A stretch of 64,000 nt of DNA from an uncultured Bacteroidales bacterium (GCA_946403855.1 CAMJBH010000007.1:43835-107834); one strand, 5' to 3'; shown: positions 42,923 through 52,060, numbered from the stretch's first letter. The notes: generated by a model from the letters alone, not told the origin. Made by a program: numbers and translations.

Positions 42923-43339
42923 TTACTTATTCTCCACTGGTTGTTTTACATCGAGGATGACTGTCACGTGATTGGAACGCTTGCGAATGCGGCCCGCACG
43001 GCCCTGAGGGCACGGACGGATGCGCTTGAGTGTGCGGCCTTCGTCAACCATGATAGTCTTGACATACACGTTTCCGTTGTCCAGCTCCTTGGCCTGATCC
43101 TGGTTCTTTGCTTCCCAGTTGGCGATGGCGCTGCGGAGAAGTTTCTCCAGACGGATAGACGCCTCACGCTTGCTGAACTTCAGCAGGTCGAGTGCGTGGT
43201 TTACCTCCTTGCCGCGGATGGTATCTGCTACCAGACGCATCTTGCGGGGGGAAGTGGGGACATCATTCAGCTTTGCAATAGCTGTAACCTTCTTGGCCTC
43301 CTTGAGGCTTTCAGCCATAAGTCTTTTACGCTTTCCCAT
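42923..43339 (-). CDS. rplV: 50S ribosomal protein L22
   Basis: L22 (138 residues) lines the peptide exit tunnel. Typical features are '[32 protein letters not shown]' and the loop region '[28 protein letters not shown]'. The first ~20 residues ([20 protein letters not shown]) form a short extension typical of Bacteroidota. It starts 5 bases after the rpsS stop and ends one base before the rpsC start. Confidence 0.97.
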   Translation of the reverse strand: MGKRKRLMAESLKEAKKVTAIAKLNDVPTSPRKMRLVADTIRGKEVNHALDLLKFSKREASIRLEKLLRSAIANWEAKNQDQAKELDNGNVYVKTIMVDEGRTLKRIRPCPQGRAGRIRKRSNHVTVILDVKQPVENK

Positions 43340-43344
43340 AGTGA

Positions 43345-43617
43345 TTACTTCTTATTGTTACCTGAATGACCTTTGAATGTGCGGGTGGGGGCAAACTCTC
43401 CGAGCTTGTGGCCGACCATCTGCTCAGTAACGTAAACAGGAATAAACTTGTTTCCATTATGAACGGCGATAGTATGGCCGATGAAGTCCGGGGAGATCAT
43501 GCTGGCGCGGGACCAGGTCTTGACCACCTCTTTCTTCTTGCTACCATCATTCATAGCAAGAACTCTCTTCTCCAGGGCTTCCTGGATGTAGGGACCTTTT
43601 CTAAGTGAACGACTCAT
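43345..43617 (-). CDS. rpsS: 30S ribosomal protein S19
   Basis: S19, 90 residues, binds the 3' domain of 16S rRNA in the 30S head. It is recognised by '[19 protein letters not shown]' and '[19 protein letters not shown]', with '[13 protein letters not shown]' near the end. Its length is normal. It lies 21 bases downstream of rplB in the same operon. Confidence 0.98.
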   Translation of the reverse strand: MSRSLRKGPYIQEALEKRVLAMNDGSKKKEVVKTWSRASMISPDFIGHTIAVHNGNKFIPVYVTEQMVGHKLGEFAPTRTFKGHSGNNKK

Positions 43618-43638
43618 AAATCTCTAAGTATTATTCCG

Positions 43639-44463
43639 TTATTTCTTTCTTCTCTCAATAATGAACTTGTTGGACGTAGCCTTGGGGTTGCGAGTCTTGT
43701 AACCCTTTGCAGGCAATCCCTTGCGTGAGCGGGGATGACCGCCGGAAGCACGTCCTTCACCACCTCCCATAGGGTGATCGTGAGGGTTCATGACAACACC
43801 ACGGTTGTGAGGGCGCTTGCCGAGCCAGCGGCGGCGACCTGCCTTACCGTCAGATTCGAGGTTGTGGTCGGTATTGGACACGACACCGACGGTAGCGCGG
43901 CAGCTGACGAGAACCATGCGGGTTTCGCCGGAGGGCAGACGCAGAACTGCGTGGTTGCCTTCGCGGGCTGCGAGCTGTGCGCTGGTACCGGCGCTGCGGG
44001 CCATTGCGGCACCCTGGCCGGGACGGAGTTCGATGTTGTGAACAAGGGTACCGACGGGAATTTCACTCAGAGGGAGGCAGTTGCCGACCTCGGGAGCGAC
44101 GCCGCTACCGGATGCGACCACCTGACCTACCTTAATGCCGTCGGGAGCGATGATATACCTTTTCTCGCCGTCTTCGTACTGAACGAGAGCGATGCGTGCG
44201 CTGCGGTTCGGATCATACTCGATGGTCAGAACGGTGGCGGTGCACTCGTCTTTGTCGCGCAGGAAGTCGATGATGCGGTACATCCTCTTGTGACCGCCGC
44301 CAATGTAACGGACAGTCATCTGGCCGGTGTTGTTGCGGCCACCCGTGCTCTTGAGAGGCTCAAGCAATGATTTCTGAGGCTTCTTGGTAGTGATTTCGCT
44401 GAAAGTGCTTATCACTTTGTTCCTTTGACCGGGAGTTACCGGTTTGAATTTTCTTACTGCCAT
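43639..44463 (-). CDS. rplB: 50S ribosomal protein L2
   Basis: L2 (274 residues) is needed for subunit joining and peptidyl transfer. Motifs: '[19 protein letters not shown]', '[18 protein letters not shown]', and the C-terminal '[17 protein letters not shown]' with the conserved His. Length and order in the operon (after rplW, before rpsS) are normal. Confidence 0.98.
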   Translation of the reverse strand: MAVRKFKPVTPGQRNKVISTFSEITTKKPQKSLLEPLKSTGGRNNTGQMTVRYIGGGHKRMYRIIDFLRDKDECTATVLTIEYDPNRSARIALVQYEDGEKRYIIAPDGIKVGQVVASGSGVAPEVGNCLPLSEIPVGTLVHNIELRPGQGAAMARSAGTSAQLAAREGNHAVLRLPSGETRMVLVSCRATVGVVSNTDHNLESDGKAGRRRWLGKRPHNRGVVMNPHDHPMGGGEGRASGGHPRSRKGLPAKGYKTRNPKATSNKFIIERRKK

Positions 44464-44477
44464 AGCTTATTCCTCCC

Positions 44478-44768
44478 TTAGATGTTAGCGTAGAAGTCGA
44501 TCTTGTCTTCACCTGCGAGGGTGATGTACGCCTTCTTATAATGGTTGGCACGTCCGCGAAGAAGACCCGCCTTGGTGTAGCGGCTCTTACGCTTGCCGTG
44601 GTAGTTGGCTGTGTTGACAGCGGCGACGTTGACGTTGTACATCTTCTCCACCGCGTCTTTGATCTGAAGTTTGTTGGCCTTACGATCAACGATAAAGCCG
44701 TAACGGTTCAACTTTTCGCCCTGAGCCGTCAACTTCTCTGTAACGATTGGCTTAATAATGATTCCCAT
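44478..44768 (-). CDS. rplW: 50S ribosomal protein L23
   Basis: L23, 96 residues, sits at the tunnel exit and docks trigger factor and SRP. It has 'IIKPIVTEKLTAQGEKLNRYGFIVDRKANKLQIKDAVEKMY' and ends 'DKIDFYANI'. It lies 12 bases downstream of rplD and 14 bases upstream of rplB. Confidence 0.97.
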   Translation of the reverse strand: MGIIIKPIVTEKLTAQGEKLNRYGFIVDRKANKLQIKDAVEKMYNVNVAAVNTANYHGKRKSRYTKAGLLRGRANHYKKAYITLAGEDKIDFYANI

Positions 44769-44780
44769 CTTCTTGTGCTT

Positions 44781-45404
44781 TTAGGCCCTCTCCGCGAGAA
44801 TGTCCTGAACGCCGTCGATGAGCACCAGGGAATTGGCGTTCATGATTGCGTAGGTGTTGATCTCGTCAACGGTAATGACGTTGACCTGCTGGAGGTTGCG
44901 GGATGAAAGAAAGATATTGTCTGAATTCTGGGGAAGCACGATGAGTACCTTGCGGTCGCCAGCCTTGATGGCCTTTACGATGCCGAGGAGCTCCTTGGTC
45001 TTGGGGGCTTCCATCTTGAAGGGCTCGAGCATGATGATAGCGTTCTCCTGAGCCTTGTAGCTGAGAGCGGAGAAACGTGCAAGCTTCTTGACCTTCTTGT
45101 TCAGTTTGTTGTGATAGAAACGGGGGACGGGTCCGAAGACGCGGCCGCCGCCTACGAAGATATTGGCCTTGCGTGAGCCGTGACGTGCACCGCCGCCGCC
45201 TTTCTGGCGACCGAGTTTCTTGGTGCTGTATGCGGTCTCGCTGCGGTCCTTGGTCTTGGCATTGCCATGACGCTGGTTGGCAAGATACTGGATAACATCC
45301 AGATAGATGGCGTGGTCGTTGGGAGCGATGCCGAATACCTTCTCATCGAGGGTGACATTCTTTCCGGACTGGGTGCCGTCGATTTTCAATACTGCAAGTT
45401 CCAT
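44781..45404 (-). CDS. rplD: 50S ribosomal protein L4
   Basis: L4 (207 residues from the ATG 'MELAVLKIDGTQSG' at 45404) reaches the exit tunnel and binds 23S rRNA early in assembly. The longer ORF start overlaps rplC and is unlikely. Motifs: 'RHGNAKTKDRSETAYSTKKLGRQKGGGGARHGS' (tunnel loop), 'VFGPVPRFYHNKLNKKVKKLA' and the C-terminal Rossmann-like part. In E. coli, L4 represses its own operon; whether that happens here is unknown. Confidence 0.97.
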   Translation of the reverse strand: MELAVLKIDGTQSGKNVTLDEKVFGIAPNDHAIYLDVIQYLANQRHGNAKTKDRSETAYSTKKLGRQKGGGGARHGSRKANIFVGGGRVFGPVPRFYHNKLNKKVKKLARFSALSYKAQENAIIMLEPFKMEAPKTKELLGIVKAIKAGDRKVLIVLPQNSDNIFLSSRNLQQVNVITVDEINTYAIMNANSLVLIDGVQDILAERA

Positions 45405-45408
45405 AATC

Positions 45409-46035
45409 TTAAGCCTCCAATAATACATAAGAACCTCTGGCTCCGGGGACGGAACCCTTGACTACGATAATGTTGTTCTCAGGAAGGACCTTGACAACCC
45501 TGAGGTTGAACACCTTTACACGGGCGTTGCCCATGTGTCCTGCCATGCGCATTCCGGGAAGAACGCGGGAAGGCCAGGAAGATGCTCCCATTGAACCGGG
45601 GTGACGAAGACGGTTGTGCTGACCGTGGGTCTTGCCGCCGACTCCTGCGAAGCCGTGGCGGTGCACAACGCCCTGGAAACCCTTACCTTTAGAAGTGCCG
45701 ACCACGTCCACGAAAGGAACCTCTTCCTTGAGGATGTCCCCTACGGTGATTACGTCGCCAAGCTTAAGCTCCCTTGAGAAATCTGCGGGGAACTCTACAA
45801 GCTTGCGCTTGGGGGTGGTGCCGGCCTTTTTGAAATGTCCCATAAGGGGCGCGCTGGCGTGCTTTTCGGTGGTTTCGTCATAGGCAAGCTGTACAGCCTC
45901 GTAACCGTCGGTCTCTACTGTACGGATCTGCGTGACAACGCACGGACCAGCCTCGATAACGGTGCACGGTATGTTCTTACCGTCGGCACCGAAAACGGAA
46001 GTCATTCCGATTTTCTTTCCAATTAATCCAGGCAT
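45409..46035 (-). CDS. rplC: 50S ribosomal protein L3, first gene of the cluster
   Basis: L3 has 208 residues: '[31 protein letters not shown]' and '[36 protein letters not shown]'. In most bacteria rpsJ (S10) comes directly before rplC; here the gene is preceded by its own promoter and the divergent nadE. So this ribosomal cluster has lost its upstream part to another location. It heads a seven-gene operon. Confidence 0.98.
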   Translation of the reverse strand: MPGLIGKKIGMTSVFGADGKNIPCTVIEAGPCVVTQIRTVETDGYEAVQLAYDETTEKHASAPLMGHFKKAGTTPKRKLVEFPADFSRELKLGDVITVGDILKEEVPFVDVVGTSKGKGFQGVVHRHGFAGVGGKTHGQHNRLRHPGSMGASSWPSRVLPGMRMAGHMGNARVKVFNLRVVKVLPENNIIVVKGSVPGARGSYVLLEA

Positions 46036-46095
46036 TGGTTTGTTAATTAATTGATAATAAATACTTTAGTCTCCGCAACACAATTTTGCGGGCTG

Positions 46096-46126
46096 CAAAG
46101 ATACAACTAATTTTTTGATTTGCAAA
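46096..46126 (-). promoter_or_regulatory. Consensus promoter of the ribosomal protein operon
   Basis: Read leftward: TTTG, 19 bases, TATCTTTG, an exact match to the Bacteroidota vegetative promoter. The leader then has a small hairpin CCGCAA/TTGCGG that may take part in autogenous control (inference). Confidence 0.87.
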
Positions 46127-46134
46127 GTATTATT

Positions 46135-46142
46135 TATCTTTG
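46135..46142 (+). promoter_or_regulatory. -7 box for nadE
   Basis: TATCTTTG, 4 bases before the ATG at 46147; TTTG boxes upstream are at 12 and 17 bases, not the ideal 19. The mRNA would have almost no leader. It is divergent from the ribosomal promoter. Confidence 0.58.
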
Positions 46143-46146
46143 CCTT

Positions 46147-46881
46147 ATGAAAAAACTCACTCAAGATTGTATTGCGTGGATACGCAACTGGTTCGATTCC
46201 AACGGCCATGAATGCACGGCCGTACTCGGTATGAGCGGCGGCAAAGACAGCACCGTGGCTGCCGCCCTGTGCGCCCGGGCCCTTGGTCCGGAAAGGGTTG
46301 TGGGCATCGCCATGCCCTCTGAAGGCCAGAGCCTCAATGAAGCCGACGAAATATGTAAGTATTTGGGAATACGCTATCTGTGCCTCCCGATTGGCCGTAT
46401 AGAAGCGGAATGTGATGCGCTTGGCTCCCTTATGCCAGGAGGTGTATTTTCTCTCCAGAGCATCCAGAACATCCCGCCCCGCATCCGCATGACGGTGCTT
46501 TACGCTGCGGCCCAGAGCCTTAACGGCATGGTTGCCAACACTTGCAACTACAGCGAAGACTATATAGGCTACGCTACGCTCTACGGCGACGCTGCCGGCT
46601 CCTTCGCCCCTTTGGGCGGCATGGTGGTGCGCGAGGTGCTGGAAGTGGGCGACGACCTGGGCCTGCCTGCCCGTTGGGTGCACAAGACACCCGACGACGG
46701 CCTGCCCGGTTCCTGCCCCGACGAGCAGAAGTTCGGTTTCAGTTATGCTACCCTGGACCGCTACATACGCGAAGGCGTTTGCGAGGATGCGGCAATAAAA
46801 GAAAAAATAGACCGCATGCACAGGCGCAATCTCTTCAAGACCGAAATCCTGCACATACCCCATTTCGTTCCGGAAATATGA
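46147..46881 (+). CDS. nadE: NAD synthetase, ammonia-dependent type
   Basis: The 244-residue enzyme makes NAD from nicotinate adenine dinucleotide, ATP and ammonia. The start is 'MKKLTQDCIAWIRNWF' at 46147, since the longer ORF start lies inside the promoter. The ATP pyrophosphatase loop is 'VLGMSGGKDSTVAAALCA' and a later substrate segment is 'NTCNYSEDYIGYATLYGDAAG'. There is no glutaminase domain, so it uses free ammonia or a partner. Its stop overlaps the next ATG (ATGA). Confidence 0.95.
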   Translation: MKKLTQDCIAWIRNWFDSNGHECTAVLGMSGGKDSTVAAALCARALGPERVVGIAMPSEGQSLNEADEICKYLGIRYLCLPIGRIEAECDALGSLMPGGVFSLQSIQNIPPRIRMTVLYAAAQSLNGMVANTCNYSEDYIGYATLYGDAAGSFAPLGGMVVREVLEVGDDLGLPARWVHKTPDDGLPGSCPDEQKFGFSYATLDRYIREGVCEDAAIKEKIDRMHRRNLFKTEILHIPHFVPEI

Positions 46882-48674
46882 ACTTATACGCCCAGAGAAT
46901 CGAGTCGCTTCGCGCCCTGATGCGGTCGCGGGACTGGGACGCCGTTATCCTCACAGGGTCCGATCCCCACGGCAGCGAGTACCCCGCCGAGCGCTACAAG
47001 CAGATACGCTGGCTCACAGGTTTTACCGGCGAGGCTGCCGACCTTGTGGTCACTGCCGACCATGCAGGCCTTTGGACCGACACCCGCTACTTCATTCAGG
47101 CGCTCAGAGAGCTGGAAGGCACGGGGGTAGAGCTTCACAAGACAAGGGTCCCCGACCAAGTGCTTATTCCTGAATGGCTTGCGTCGAGGTTCGACTCCGA
47201 AGCGGTGCTGGCCGTCGACGGACAGTGCATGACGCATGCGTTTGCAGCGGACATCATGGGCGCCTTCGCCGAAGCCGGCCATGAACCACTTATGGTGAGC
47301 GCGCCGGAGCTGATCAATGTCCTCTGGACCGACCGTCCCCCCATTCCGCAGACTCCTGTGTTCACGGTCGATTCGGGCCGTCCGCGCAGCGACAAGCTGG
47401 ACATGCTGCGGGAGTTCTGCCGCCGCGAGGCCTGCGACGGAATTCTGGTGTCAGCTCTGGACGAGATTGCCTGGACCTTGGATGCGCGAGCCTCGGACAT
47501 AGAGTACAACCCTTTGGTTATCAGCTATCTTCTTGTCACAGAAGATGCAGCCTCGTGGTTTGTTCTGAAAGACCGCATCGAAGATCCCGACAGCGAAAGG
47601 GCCTTCGAAGAGCTGTCGGCAGACGGAGTGTCCCTCGAGCGTTACGATTCGCTCCCGGAATTCCTATCCGAGTCGGGCGGCATGAGGATTTTCGTAGATG
47701 AGAATTCTCTTAACTACCAGTTATACAGCACTATGGAGCAGGCCGGAGTGATCCCTGTCGCAGGTCGCAGCCCCATCGCAAGGGCTAAGGCTGTCAAGAA
47801 TCCTTTCGAAATTGAAGGGATGCGCAGTGCCCATGTCAGGGACGGCGTGGCCATGGTGCAGTTCCTTTACTGGCTCGAAAAGTCGGTAAGGGCCGACCGC
47901 TGCATAAGCGAATGGGACGCGGCGGTAAAGCTCGGAGAGTTCCGTGCACAGGCGTCGTTGTACCAAGGGGACAGTTTCGAAACAATATCTGCCTACGGAC
48001 CGGGAGCCGCCCTGCCTCATTATGTGACCCCGCGCCAAAACGCCCCTCTGCTGGAAGCGCATGGGCTGTATCTGTGCGATTCCGGAGGTCAGTACCTTGA
48101 CGGCACTACCGACATAACCCGCACGGTTCCCCTCGGCGACCTGACTCCGCTCGAGAGGGAAGACTATACACTGGTGCTCAAAGGGCACATCGATTTGGCC
48201 ATGGCGCAGTTCCCGGCCCTCACTCCGGGCTGCCGCATCGATGCTCTGGCACGTGAGCCGCTGTGGCGGTACGGACGCAACTTCGGCCACGGCACGGGCC
48301 ACGGCGTAGGATGGTTCCTCGGTGTGCACGAAGGTCCCCAGGATGTGCGCCAGAACATGAATCCAGAGCCCCTGGAGCCCGGAATGATAGTGTCCGACGA
48401 GCCCGGAATCTACCGCGAGGGCATGCACGGGGTCCGTCACGAGAACCTGCTTCTCTGCGTGGACCGCGGTGCCAACGAATTCGGCAGCTGGCTGGGCTTC
48501 GAACCTCTGACTCTGTGCCCCTTCGACACCGCTGCACTGGACACAGAACTGCTCGACCGCCTCGAACTGGAATGGCTCAACGATTACCATCAGAAGGTAT
48601 GCAGGACACTTTCGCCGCTGCTTCCCGGCGACTTGGCCCGATGGTTGCAGCAGAAATGCAGGAAAATTTGCTAA
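46878..48674 (+). CDS. Xaa-Pro aminopeptidase (M24B)
   Basis: This 598-residue cytosolic metallopeptidase removes an N-terminal residue before proline. It has the three-domain layout of the eukaryote-like APP1 group: two creatinase-like N-terminal domains (about 1-300) and an M24 catalytic domain. Metal ligands lie in 'LCDSGGQYLDGTTDITRTVPLG', 'FGHGTGHGVGWFLGVHEGP', 'SDEPGIYREGMHGVRHENLLL'. The start ATG at 46878 overlaps the nadE stop by four bases; the track's ORF start at 46542 is an out-of-context extension inside nadE. Confidence 0.94.
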   Translation: MNLYAQRIESLRALMRSRDWDAVILTGSDPHGSEYPAERYKQIRWLTGFTGEAADLVVTADHAGLWTDTRYFIQALRELEGTGVELHKTRVPDQVLIPEWLASRFDSEAVLAVDGQCMTHAFAADIMGAFAEAGHEPLMVSAPELINVLWTDRPPIPQTPVFTVDSGRPRSDKLDMLREFCRREACDGILVSALDEIAWTLDARASDIEYNPLVISYLLVTEDAASWFVLKDRIEDPDSERAFEELSADGVSLERYDSLPEFLSESGGMRIFVDENSLNYQLYSTMEQAGVIPVAGRSPIARAKAVKNPFEIEGMRSAHVRDGVAMVQFLYWLEKSVRADRCISEWDAAVKLGEFRAQASLYQGDSFETISAYGPGAALPHYVTPRQNAPLLEAHGLYLCDSGGQYLDGTTDITRTVPLGDLTPLEREDYTLVLKGHIDLAMAQFPALTPGCRIDALAREPLWRYGRNFGHGTGHGVGWFLGVHEGPQDVRQNMNPEPLEPGMIVSDEPGIYREGMHGVRHENLLLCVDRGANEFGSWLGFEPLTLCPFDTAALDTELLDRLELEWLNDYHQKVCRTLSPLLPGDLARWLQQKCRKIC

Positions 48675-48699
48675 TTTTGCGAACTAATTGAACAAAACC

Positions 48700-49614
48700 A
48701 TGGAAAGAGAAGATCCCCTTGAGAGACTAGCCCGCAAGGAGCAGGAACGCAAGGCTAACGGCGGCGCCAAGACCGTCATGTATGCCATGATTGCCGTTGC
48801 CGTGCTTCTGGCAGGAGCTCTCGCCTACGTGCTGATTCAGAAAAACACTCTCGTAGGCCAGTTGAATATCGAAAAACAAGAGTTGACAGAGCAGATAGTA
48901 GCGCTCCAGGGCGACTACGAAGCTCTCTCGTCCGACTACGACACCATCAATCTGCAGCTTGATTCTTCCCGCGAAGAGGTTGCACAGCTGGTGGAACGCA
49001 TCAAAAAGACCGAAGCTACCAACCGCGTTAAAATGCGCCAGTACGAAAAGGAGCTCGGTACCCTGCGCTCAATCATGCGCGGCTACATTGTTCAGATCGA
49101 TTCACTCAACCAGCTGAACCATAAGCTCACCGTCGATGCTGCCAACGCCCGCAAAGACGCTGCCGAGCACCGTCGCATGAACGAAAAGCTCACTGCCCAG
49201 GTGGAAGACCTCTCGGGCAAAGTGGCCACCGGTTCGGTGCTGAAGGCCCGCGGCATGCGCCTGGAGGCCTACAACAACGCCGGCAAGGCTGTTGACCGCA
49301 GCAAGAACGTGGCCCGACTGATGGTGACCCTCAGCCTGGTTGAAAATGCACTTGCCGAGGCCGGTCCCGTGAGAGTTTATGTGCGCGTCAAAGATCCCAA
49401 CGGCAACTTGCTCGACGACGGCCGCGGAGCCAGCTTCACACTGGGAGACCAGACACTGCCTGCAACCGCTTCCCGCGAGGTTGATTATCAGGGACAGGAG
49501 GTGGAACTCAGTATCTACGTGAACAACATCCCGGCATACGAAAAGGGTATATACACCGCCGAGGCTTATACTTCGCAAGCCAAGCTCGGCAGCGCCGAAC
49601 TGATGTTGCGATAG
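48700..49614 (+). CDS. Membrane-anchored coiled-coil protein, conserved hypothetical
   Basis: From the ATG at 48700 (MEREDPLERLARKEQ; the track start is a TTG) the protein has 304 residues. A short charged N-terminus is followed by one transmembrane segment ('VMYAMIAVAVLLAGALAYVLI') and a long coiled coil (about 55-180). The C-terminal beta domain includes 'LMVTLSLVENALAEAGPVRVYVRVKDPNG'. This design is common in Bacteroidota envelope proteins of unknown role. It lies directly before the HemW-like gene (stop and ATG adjacent), so the two are co-transcribed. Confidence 0.78.
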   Translation: MEREDPLERLARKEQERKANGGAKTVMYAMIAVAVLLAGALAYVLIQKNTLVGQLNIEKQELTEQIVALQGDYEALSSDYDTINLQLDSSREEVAQLVERIKKTEATNRVKMRQYEKELGTLRSIMRGYIVQIDSLNQLNHKLTVDAANARKDAAEHRRMNEKLTAQVEDLSGKVATGSVLKARGMRLEAYNNAGKAVDRSKNVARLMVTLSLVENALAEAGPVRVYVRVKDPNGNLLDDGRGASFTLGDQTLPATASREVDYQGQEVELSIYVNNIPAYEKGIYTAEAYTSQAKLGSAELMLR

Positions 49615-50598
49615 ATGCTTTACGTCCACGTGCCTTTTTGCAGGAGTTTCTGCACCTACTGTGATTTTTATTCTGAGCGGGAATGCCCGACACAGCGCTG
49701 GCTGGACGAAGTCTGTGCAGAGGCTCAGGCACGGAAGGATGAAATAGCGGCAAGTTCCGCAGTTGATACGCTCTATTTCGGAGGCGGCACCCCGTCGGTG
49801 CTGCCTCTTGAGTATATAGCCCGTATCGCCGACGCTTGCGGCGGACGCCGCTACAAAGAGTGGACGGTGGAAGTGAATCCGGACGACATCACGCCGGAAT
49901 ATGCTAGCGGCCTTAAGGAATTGGGAGTTAACCGTATAAGCATGGGCGTACAGTCGCTGGACGACGGTATGCTCCGCTGGATGAACCGCCGGCACAGCGC
50001 CGCCGGAGCCCGTAAAGCATACCGGGTGCTGAGGAATGCCGGATTCGGTAACATAAGCGTTGACATCATTTTCGGTGTGGCCGGAATGAGTTCGGAGATG
50101 CTCCGGGATACTGTGAGGGAGATTATCGGCTGGCGCCCCGAGCATATTTCTGCTTATCAGCTTTCGGTAGAAGAGGGGAGCGCCCTTGGCAAGATGACCC
50201 TCGAGGGGCGCTACTCCGAACTTTCGGACGAGGAGTGCAGCGCGCAGTATTATCTTGTCTGCCGTTTGCTTGCGGAGGCGGGGTATGAACACTATGAAAT
50301 ATCTAACTGGGCCCTCCCCGGCCGCCGTGCAGTGCACAACAGCGCCTATTGGACCCGTGCTCCTTATGTGGGCCTAGGGCCCGGGGCTCACAGCCTGCGC
50401 CGGAGTCCCGATGTGCGAAGCTGGAATTCGGAGGCCCTGACCGGCTGGACTTCGTCTTCGGAGACTTTGTCCCCGGACGAAATCCGCGAAGAGCAGATTA
50501 TGCTGGGCCTTCGTACCGCCGAGGGCATACCCGGCTACGGCCGCATCCCCGAGGACCGCTGGTTCACCGCCGACAGCATAATTGCAGGGATTATTTGA
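49615..50598 (+). CDS. hemW: HemW-like radical SAM protein, shortened C-terminus
   Basis: HemW delivers heme to respiratory enzymes; it resembles HemN but lacks its oxidase role. The radical SAM motif is 'VHVPFCRSFCTYCDFYSE' (CxxxCxxC) at the very N-terminus. It also has 'YFGGGTPSVLP' and 'EVNPDDITPEYASGLKELGVNRISMGVQS'. The protein has 327 residues against the usual ~370-380. The C-terminal HemN_C winged-helix part is cut to 'EEQIMLGLRTAEGIPGYGRIPEDRWFTADSIIAGII', an apparent internal deletion of about 30-40 residues. Confidence 0.88.
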   Translation: MLYVHVPFCRSFCTYCDFYSERECPTQRWLDEVCAEAQARKDEIAASSAVDTLYFGGGTPSVLPLEYIARIADACGGRRYKEWTVEVNPDDITPEYASGLKELGVNRISMGVQSLDDGMLRWMNRRHSAAGARKAYRVLRNAGFGNISVDIIFGVAGMSSEMLRDTVREIIGWRPEHISAYQLSVEEGSALGKMTLEGRYSELSDEECSAQYYLVCRLLAEAGYEHYEISNWALPGRRAVHNSAYWTRAPYVGLGPGAHSLRRSPDVRSWNSEALTGWTSSSETLSPDEIREEQIMLGLRTAEGIPGYGRIPEDRWFTADSIIAGII

Positions 50599-50645
50599 TC
50601 CGACCGGTTTAAACTGAGGCGTACTTTTTGCGTCTAATTGGCAGT

Positions 50646-51152
50646 ATGCAGGAGACTGAAAAATATTTCAAAGAATTGGTACAGAAGTACAGCGAACCGC
50701 TGTACTGGCATGTACGTACCATGGTCGGCAGCCACGAAGATGCCGACGATCTTCTGCAGGAAATCTTTGTGAAGGTTTGGAAGGCTCTCCCCGGGTTCAG
50801 GGGCGACGCAGACGTCTTTACTTGGTTGTGGAGAATAGCTACCAACGAGACGCTTAGCCATTTGCGAAAGGCTCGCGTGCGAGCCGCCTTGAGTTTTTCG
50901 CGCCTTGATGCAGAGGCCGAAAGGGTGTCCGATCCCGATCCTTATTTCGATGGCAATGCGGCCATGCTATCCCTGCGTAAAGCGATAGCAGCCCTTCCCG
51001 ACAAGCAAAGAATGGTGTTCACGATGCGCTATTATGAAGACCTTTCGTATGAGCGTATTTCTGAGATCACAGGCACGTCCGTGGGTGCTCTTAAAGCATC
51101 GTATCATATTGCATATGAGAAAGTAAAGCAGTTTTTGCTGGACTCCGATTAA
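50646..51152 (+). CDS. ECF-type RNA polymerase sigma factor
   Basis: A 168-residue sigma-70 family ECF factor, starting at 'MQETEKYFKELVQKYS' (50646). Region 2 is 'HEDADDLLQEIFVKVWKALPGFRGDADVFTWLWRIATNETLSHLRK' and region 4 is 'ALPDKQRMVFTMRYYEDLSYERISEITGTSVGALKASYHIAYEKVK'. The small membrane protein and the Spy-like protein downstream are likely co-transcribed. The pattern suggests an envelope-stress regulon, with the next gene a possible anti-sigma factor (inference). Confidence 0.93.
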   Translation: MQETEKYFKELVQKYSEPLYWHVRTMVGSHEDADDLLQEIFVKVWKALPGFRGDADVFTWLWRIATNETLSHLRKARVRAALSFSRLDAEAERVSDPDPYFDGNAAMLSLRKAIAALPDKQRMVFTMRYYEDLSYERISEITGTSVGALKASYHIAYEKVKQFLLDSD

Positions 51153-51186
51153 ACCTTTTTATGAACAAAACGTCTAAACAAGCGAG

Positions 51187-51456
51187 ATGAACAAAAAATT
51201 ACCATATTCAACGCCTCCGGGATATTTTGATTCCCTACGTTCGCAGCTGTCCGGGATACCGGAAAGCAAGAGCAGGTTCAATTTTGTGCCTTATTTTGCT
51301 CTGGCGGTGAGTTTCGCCCTTTTGGTAATGTTGGGCAATTTTATTCTCACCAAATCCACGGCCAGCCAGCCGGCAAGCGACCAGGAGATTATCGAGTATC
51401 TCATCGACTCGGGCACAACTCTTGCCCAGTTGGAGAGCGCGGTGAACAATTATTAA
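51187..51456 (+). CDS. Small membrane protein, possible anti-sigma factor
   Basis: The protein has 89 residues: a soluble N-terminus ('LPYSTPPGYFDSLRSQL'), one transmembrane segment ('VPYFALAVSFALLVMLGNFIL', about 37-57) and a short outside tail with acidic helices ('DQEIIEYLIDSGTTLAQLESAV'). No named domain. It is encoded right after an ECF sigma gene, the usual place for an anti-sigma factor, and the N-in topology would fit, but it lacks a recognisable zinc-binding motif. Confidence in the role is low. Confidence 0.7.
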   Translation: MNKKLPYSTPPGYFDSLRSQLSGIPESKSRFNFVPYFALAVSFALLVMLGNFILTKSTASQPASDQEIIEYLIDSGTTLAQLESAVNNY

Positions 51457-51468
51457 AACTGAACGGTT

Positions 51469-52011
51469 ATGAAAAAGTTGATTTCCTTTTTGCTGACAGT
51501 TAGCATTGCTACAGCAGCCCTTGCTCAACAGCAAGGTGCTCAGAAACCCAAGGGAGGCCATCAGGACTTTGAAAAAATCAGAGCGGAGATGGTGGCTTTC
51601 ATAACAAGCGAAGTGGGCCTTACCGCCCAGGAAGCCGAAAACTTTTGGCCTGTGTACAACAAGATCGACGCAGAACAGAAAGAACTGATGAAGTCTGAGC
51701 GGAAGGCTTACATGGCTCTTAACAAAGCCCTCTCAAGCGGAGAAGGCGATGTGCAGGCTCTGCTGAACGATTACCTCGATGCCAAAGCCAAAAACGTCAA
51801 CCTGCACGTTCTCAACGCCAAGGAGTACGGTAAGATTCTTCCGGTGGAGAAAGTAGCCAAGTTCTATACCTGCGAGGAGAAATTCCGCAGGCAGCAGATT
51901 GGCAAGCTGCAGGGACACGGAAGGCAAGGTCCCGGAGGTCCGGGAGGCAGGCCGAGAGGAGAAAGGCCGGCCAAAGATGGCAAAGCCCCCAAGGGACAGA
52001 AGAACAGTTGA
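51469..52011 (+). CDS. Spy/CpxP-like periplasmic protein
   Basis: The 180-residue exported protein has signal MKKLISFLLTVSIATAALAQ, then a helical domain. 'EKIRAEMVAFITSEVGLTAQEAENFWPVYNKID' recalls the helix-turn of CpxP/Spy and heavy-metal-sensor proteins. The C-terminal ~35 residues are Gly/Arg/Pro/Lys-rich ('GPGGPGGRPRGERPAKDGKAP') and disordered. Such proteins act as periplasmic chaperones or stress sensors. It closes the sigma-factor operon and is followed by a hairpin terminator at 52032. Confidence 0.8.
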   Translation: MKKLISFLLTVSIATAALAQQQGAQKPKGGHQDFEKIRAEMVAFITSEVGLTAQEAENFWPVYNKIDAEQKELMKSERKAYMALNKALSSGEGDVQALLNDYLDAKAKNVNLHVLNAKEYGKILPVEKVAKFYTCEEKFRRQQIGKLQGHGRQGPGGPGGRPRGERPAKDGKAPKGQKNS

Positions 52012-52031
52012 GCAAGACTGCAGAACAGATT

Positions 52032-52060
52032 TCCCCGAGCCGTGAGGTCCGGGGATTTTT
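52032..52060 (+). terminator. Terminator of the sigma-factor operon
   Basis: TCCCCG and CGGGGA pair around a 12-nt loop and are followed by TTTTT. It lies 20 bases after the stop at 52011. A perfect rightward -7 box TATATTTG (52062-52069) follows at once but has no gene behind it. Confidence 0.75.

Noticed and set aside
46542-46877. Longer start for the Xaa-Pro aminopeptidase
   Set aside because: The extension is an out-of-frame reading of nadE; the ATG at 46878 overlapping the nadE stop gives the normal N-terminus.
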